Below are positions 7,159 through 9,978 of a stretch of 9,978 bases of DNA, piece after piece. A program made the translations under genes and the position numbers. Location: NCBI GenBank assembly GCA_026395035.1, contig JAPLZN010000040.1:1-9978 (forward strand), read 5' to 3'. The notes under the pieces were generated by a model. The model was given only the letters and a program-made list of their open reading frames with translations, did not search any database and was not told where the DNA came from. Position 1 is the stretch's first letter. The number at the start of each line of letters is the position of its first letter. The DNA is from Candidatus Vogelbacteria bacterium (lineage in GTDB: Bacteria; Patescibacteriota; Minisyncoccia; Phycocordibacterales; XYD1-FULL-46-19).

Positions 7159-7207
7159 ACCTTTTCGACTTTTTCGTTCGCTACGCTTCGAAAAATTCTG
7201 AAAAGGT
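7159..7207. repeat. AT-rich nested palindrome inside the composite element
   Basis: ACCTTTTC at 7159..7166 pairs with GAAAAGGT at 7200..7207, and an inner pair TTTTTCG (7170..7176) with CGAAAAA (7189..7195) surrounds a 12-base loop. A further small hairpin follows, GAGCTA (7214..7219) with TAGCTC (7223..7228). Stem composition differs sharply from the neighbouring GC-rich palindrome, which suggests the element was assembled from unrelated modules. Confidence 0.7.
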
Positions 7208-7283
7208 CTTTCGGAGCTACACTAGCTCGCTCCTCAACCTGCGCAGGAATGACACAAAAAAGAGTTCAGTAATTCATGGTGTG

Positions 7284-8062
7284 TTAAGGCAAAAAACCGC
7301 TTTTCTTGCTGATCGCGACGAAATTTTGGTACACAAAATTATCCAGACGCGGATTATAGTCACGAATTTCCAGGTAATGTTTTTTAACTTTGCAGATTAT
7401 AAAATCACGGGGCAGGAGCAGGTTATAGAAGTCCATTAGGTTTGTATGGGAATCGATATTTGCGCCACCGTATTCAAACTGGATAGCGTCGATAAAATCG
7501 GCGTTTAAATATTCGCCGAATCCCTTAAGGGCGCTGATCTCGTGCCCTTCAATATCCATTTTAACTAAATTAATCTTTTTTATTCCATTACTCTCGATGT
7601 AGTTTTTGGCCCGTTTCATCTCGGCGGCTTCTTTAATGGAAAGACTCATGTTGCAGAAGCTCAAATTTCTTTGATAGAGAGAGGATAGCCCACTTGTTTC
7701 CTCGTCTTTATATATGGCAAAGGTACCTTCAGTATCGGATAACCCAAAATTATTGAGTCGGATGTTCGGTTTGTTTGAGAATTTGTTCAGGAGGTTGCTA
7801 AAACAGTTTTTTGAGGCTCAAAGAGGTGAAACTGGTCAAATCCCGGGTTCGGTCTCTTTCGAAGTAAAATATCGGTGTATCCTCCCATGTTTGCCCCGAT
7901 ATCAAAAACGGTGATGGGTCCAGAATAATTAGAGCCGAGCTGTTCCATAAATTCTTCTTCCCCGTTTTGAGTAAATACAGCATCGCCAGAATTGTCGAGC
8001 CGGTATGTCAAACCCAGTAGCTTTCTGGTGATTTTTTCTCTTAGGGGGCTTATTTTTAACAT
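7284..8062 (-). pseudogene. FkbM-family methyltransferase, interrupted by a single-base frameshift
   Basis: Two frames together make one FkbM protein. The first (8062..7787) reads MLKISPLREK and continues to FDIGANMGGYTDILL at about 53-67, the SAM-binding motif I, and FHLFEPQKT at 78-86, the acidic beta-2 end. It then meets TGA at 7789..7787. Directly after QKT the alternative frame continues the family pattern with SNLLNKFSNKPNIRLNNFGL, then SDTEGTFAIY, and VKMDIEGHEISALKGF, the second FkbM signature, before a TAA at 7286..7284. The ATG at 7664 is internal and not the true start. Restoring one base in the A6 or T4 run of the coding sense (plus-strand 7800..7812) gives about 259 residues, the normal FkbM size. 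FkbM enzymes are O-methyltransferases, often acting on sugars. The start lies 21 bp after nadE. Either the gene is dead in this strain or a homopolymer base was lost in sequencing or assembly. Confidence 0.88.
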
Positions 8063-8083
8063 GATGCTTCGGGTTTCGGGGAG

Positions 8084-9043
8084 CTAATCTACCAGACCCT
8101 GATCGTGTAAGATGGACCGTTCTAGTCCCGGAATGGCGAAAGTTTTGTGTTTTGTGCTTCGTTCAATTTCTCGCAAAAATAAGATCAATGGGATCTGTTT
8201 TTCGGTGTAATGAAATGGTTCGTTTGCCAGTCCCTGTTCGCCAACATTGCCGTTTTTTCCGTTTACCACTCCATTTTTCTCATTTTCTTTGAGCGCCCAG
8301 GCGATATTCCCTTCGGCTGATCCATCGGCCGAACCGTAGGATAATTCTAGGTTGTAACCCATTTTTTTAGCCCAAGATGTTAGTTGGCTTTCATCGTTGT
8401 GTGCATCCCCATTGCCCTCTAAATCGGCGCTGGGGAGCTTGGTGACGATCTGTTGCGGTACGCCGAAGTAAGTTGCCATCTGCCGGACTTCCGATTTCGT
8501 CAGTCCGTTTATTATATTGTTGTCTACGGCTCCGTCGCCAAATTTGTCGAAATAACGCAGTAAACCGTCTTCTTCAGCATTGCCTGTCCCGAAGATTAGG
8601 CCTTTTCCGTTGTCGATCGCTTTAGAAATAAAGCCCGCCATAGGCGTGGTGAATCGTGACTTACAACTCGCGTAAGCGGAAGTGAAACCCGACGCATCAG
8701 CTTCGGCCGAGCCCTCTTCTGCCCAGGGGAGGCCGGCCGCGGTGAACTCTTTCTTGGTCTGAGCCAGAAAATCATCATATAAAGAGTTGCCGTCGATCAT
8801 GATTAGTTTGAAGCCGAGAACCGATTGTAAAAGCGCTACATCATTCTTATGTTTAGGATTATTTTTTATGTCGCGATAAAGTCCCACCACATTTTCTGAT
8901 CCAAAAGCCCGACAAAGGACAGCCGCAACCAGGGAGGAGTCGACCCCGCCGGAAACAGCCAAGAAAACTTTTTTGCGGTCGCGGCCAAGCTCGCGGGCCC
9001 TTTCGGTCAGTGCCGTTTCTAATTTTTTAAAATCTTTGATCAT
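8084..9043 (-). CDS. nadE: NH3-dependent NAD+ synthetase-like protein
   Basis: Encodes 319 residues, ATG to TAG. NadE adenylates nicotinic acid adenine dinucleotide and amidates it with ammonia to NAD+. The ATP-binding PP-loop LAVSGGVDSS is at 28-37, FGTGNAEEDG at 151-160, KFGDGAVDNNIINGLTKSEV at 167-186, YFGVPQQIVTKLPSADL at 192-208, and NDE at 216-218. All follow the NadE order, and TKHK at 297-300 matches the C-terminal TEHK-type loop. No N-terminal glutaminase (nitrilase) domain is present. Two features are odd. The stretch between NDE and TKHK is ~78 residues, roughly twice what I recall for short bacterial NadE. The usual LGxxYdxID helix just after DE is not recognisable. The location between two glycan-modification genes is unusual. 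It could be the cell's NAD synthetase in an unexpected place or a PP-loop amidating enzyme acting on a sugar; the first is better supported by the motifs. Confidence 0.85.
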   Translation of the reverse strand: MIKDFKKLETALTERARELGRDRKKVFLAVSGGVDSSLVAAVLCRAFGSENVVGLYRDIKNNPKHKNDVALLQSVLGFKLIMIDGNSLYDDFLAQTKKEFTAAGLPWAEEGSAEADASGFTSAYASCKSRFTTPMAGFISKAIDNGKGLIFGTGNAEEDGLLRYFDKFGDGAVDNNIINGLTKSEVRQMATYFGVPQQIVTKLPSADLEGNGDAHNDESQLTSWAKKMGYNLELSYGSADGSAEGNIAWALKENEKNGVVNGKNGNVGEQGLANEPFHYTEKQIPLILFLREIERSTKHKTFAIPGLERSILHDQGLVD

Positions 9044-9058
9044 GGTATTTCTATTTGT

Positions 9059-9967
9059 TTATATTGTTAATGGAATCCACCCGTTCGGGAAAAAGTCCGG
9101 ATCGGTCTGCTTCTTTGTTAAAGCATATCGATCCGGAGTGATGACGATTTTCTCCGGGTGCGTCGACAACCAGGCTCCCCACCAGCTGAATGTGCTGTTG
9201 GCGTTAATAAAATGTTTACAGTGGGACATTAAACGGAGGTCTTCATAGTCTTGATTTTCGTTATTGCCCGCGTAAGTGCAGGGATGTTCGATTTTTAAAT
9301 TATTTTTTGTCCACTCGGGATCATCGGAAAAAATAAAAAAGTGCGGGTCTTTCGTGCGACTGGATATTATTTTGACGGCTTCCTGATAATAATCGAGCGG
9401 AAGAGCACCGAAGGGGTTTCCGGGGTCGGTAGCATTTCCCCGCCGGACATGGAGACAAACGGAATTTTGCTCCTTTATTTCTGCGAGTAGTGAGCGGTTA
9501 CGGTCATTGGCGGGCGTTGTGACCGTGAACTCCTTCAGTAAAACAGCGCGGATGTCTTTAAAGTATTTTTCGGATTGCCAAAAGCCTTTCAAATAAATAT
9601 TTGGGCTGGTGTAATTTTGCAGTTCCGGATCGAATTTTCGGGCATCACCCAGCGGCTCTTCGATATATGAGAATTTAGTATATGACCGCCGGAATAAACG
9701 GCCCCGGAGCTTCCAGCATCTTCTGGTCCATTTATGGCGATAGGGCCAGAAATATTTTGATATTTCTTCTTTTTCCGCAATCGGAGCGGTTATGGCGAGA
9801 TGCTGTAAGCCGTAAATTCGGATGTCTTTATAGGTATCGGCCACCGTTTCTGTGTAGCTGGAAATGTCCAATTTCAGCGTATCTTGGCGTTGTGTGGCCA
9901 GACTATGACCGGTGGCATATTGAAAAAGCTGATTTCCCAGGCCTCCGATCAGTTGAACGATTATCAT
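9059..9967 (-). CDS. GT11-family alpha-1,2-fucosyltransferase
   Basis: Encodes 302 residues, a complete family member. GT11 enzymes transfer L-fucose from GDP-fucose, usually in alpha-1,2 linkage to galactose. The hallmark start VQLIGGLGNQLFQYATG lies at 4-20. The GDP-binding motif region reads CLHVRRGNATDPGN at 171-184, FIFSDDPEW at 211-219, and the late conserved block with NSTFSWWGAWLS spans about 243-268. PNGWIPL at 294-300 closes the protein. The basic motif is usually HxRRGD; here the Asp is Asn178. No signal peptide is seen, so it probably acts at the cytoplasmic face of the membrane. Only 11 bases are available upstream and no Shine-Dalgarno sequence is in them, so the gene may be internal to a longer operon. 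The nadE-like gene follows after 15 bp. No GDP-fucose synthesis genes are in the window. Confidence 0.92.
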   Translation of the reverse strand: MIIVQLIGGLGNQLFQYATGHSLATQRQDTLKLDISSYTETVADTYKDIRIYGLQHLAITAPIAEKEEISKYFWPYRHKWTRRCWKLRGRLFRRSYTKFSYIEEPLGDARKFDPELQNYTSPNIYLKGFWQSEKYFKDIRAVLLKEFTVTTPANDRNRSLLAEIKEQNSVCLHVRRGNATDPGNPFGALPLDYYQEAVKIISSRTKDPHFFIFSDDPEWTKNNLKIEHPCTYAGNNENQDYEDLRLMSHCKHFINANSTFSWWGAWLSTHPEKIVITPDRYALTKKQTDPDFFPNGWIPLTI

Positions 9968-9978
9968 TATGTTGTTTT

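Larger units (their letters stand above)
7012..7258. repeat. 247-bp composite element bounded by perfect 21-bp terminal inverted repeats
   Basis: This occupies most of the 315-bp gene-free stretch between fkbM and rmlB. The left arm (7012..7032) begins TTTGTGTCATTCCTGCGC and ends AGG. The right arm (7238..7258) is its exact reverse complement, 21 of 21 bases. The match stops sharply on both sides of each arm. Between the arms are several further palindromes, listed separately where strong. No transposase or other convincing coding region fits inside, and I see no clear target-site duplication. The arm sequence resembles dispersed intergenic repeats I associate with many uncultured bacterial genomes, so a non-autonomous (MITE- or REP-like) mobile repeat is a reasonable reading. 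The bases outside it (6969..7011 and 7259..7283) hold nothing I can name. Confidence 0.8.

Noticed and set aside
6978..7201. Short open frames on both strands within the intergenic element
   Set aside because: They are made of palindromic repeat sequence, with arginine/proline/glycine-rich translations and no ribosome-binding site.
7012..7258. CRISPR array
   Set aside because: The repeats are a single inverted pair plus unrelated hairpins; there is no regular direct-repeat and spacer pattern.
7113..7439. 108-residue plus-strand frame crossing the right arm of the element
   Set aside because: It runs from repeat sequence into the antisense of the FkbM gene, so it has no independent support.
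7800..7812. Programmed -1 frameshift in the FkbM gene
   Set aside because: The heptamer AAAAAAC exists, but the zero frame reads CAA AAA ACT, so the codon phase is wrong for the canonical slippery site. A base deletion or sequencing error is simpler.

Overview
The window is a dense, one-directional cluster of surface-polysaccharide (O-antigen or S-layer-glycan type) genes. Every convincing gene lies on the minus strand, so transcription runs from the high coordinates to the low ones. No rRNA, tRNA, CRISPR array, transposase or phage gene is visible. The host looks bacterial, uses the standard code (TGA is a stop at the end of the 1115..165 gene) and has mid-range GC. Most genes lack a recognisable Shine-Dalgarno sequence, and the one large intergenic gap holds a composite palindromic element with arms of the TGTCATTCCTGCGCAGG kind. 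I associate that combination with candidate-phylum (Patescibacteria/CPR-like) metagenome genomes. This is an impression from memory, not a demonstrated placement.

Layout in transcription order. (1) 9967..9059: GT11-type alpha-1,2-fucosyltransferase. (2) 9043..8084: NH3-dependent NAD+ synthetase (NadE-like), an unusual resident of a glycan locus, with an enlarged C-terminal region. (3) 8062..7284: FkbM-family methyltransferase broken by an apparent single-base deletion. (4) 7283..6969: the only gene-free stretch over 300 bp, mostly filled by a 247-bp element with perfect 21-bp terminal inverted repeats and nested hairpins. (5) 6968..3698: a dTDP-sugar block, rmlB-rmlA-fdtA-fdtB, with short gaps or overlaps. 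(6) 3708..2995: class I SAM methyltransferase. (7) 2850..1927: GT2-like glycosyltransferase, after a 144-bp gap. (8) 1905..1144: a second class I methyltransferase. (9) 1115..165: a GT8-like glycosyltransferase. (10) 168..1: the start of another gene, overlapping the previous one by ATGA and running off the window.

How the genes fit together. RmlA and RmlB make dTDP-4-keto-6-deoxyglucose. The FdtA/QdtA-type ketoisomerase moves the keto group to C3, and the FdtB/QdtB-type aminotransferase aminates it. The predicted product is a dTDP-3-amino-3,6-dideoxyhexose (Fuc3N or Qui3N type). No RmlC, RmlD or N-acetyltransferase is present here. The surrounding methyltransferases and three glycosyltransferases probably assemble and decorate a glycan containing this sugar, possibly with fucose added by the GT11 enzyme. 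GDP-fucose synthesis, polymerase, flippase and export genes are not in the window and may lie outside it.

The points most worth a second look are the frameshifted fkbM gene, the inverted-repeat element beside it, the NadE-like protein in a glycan locus, and the amino-sugar pathway that lacks its usual acetyltransferase but has several methyltransferases.
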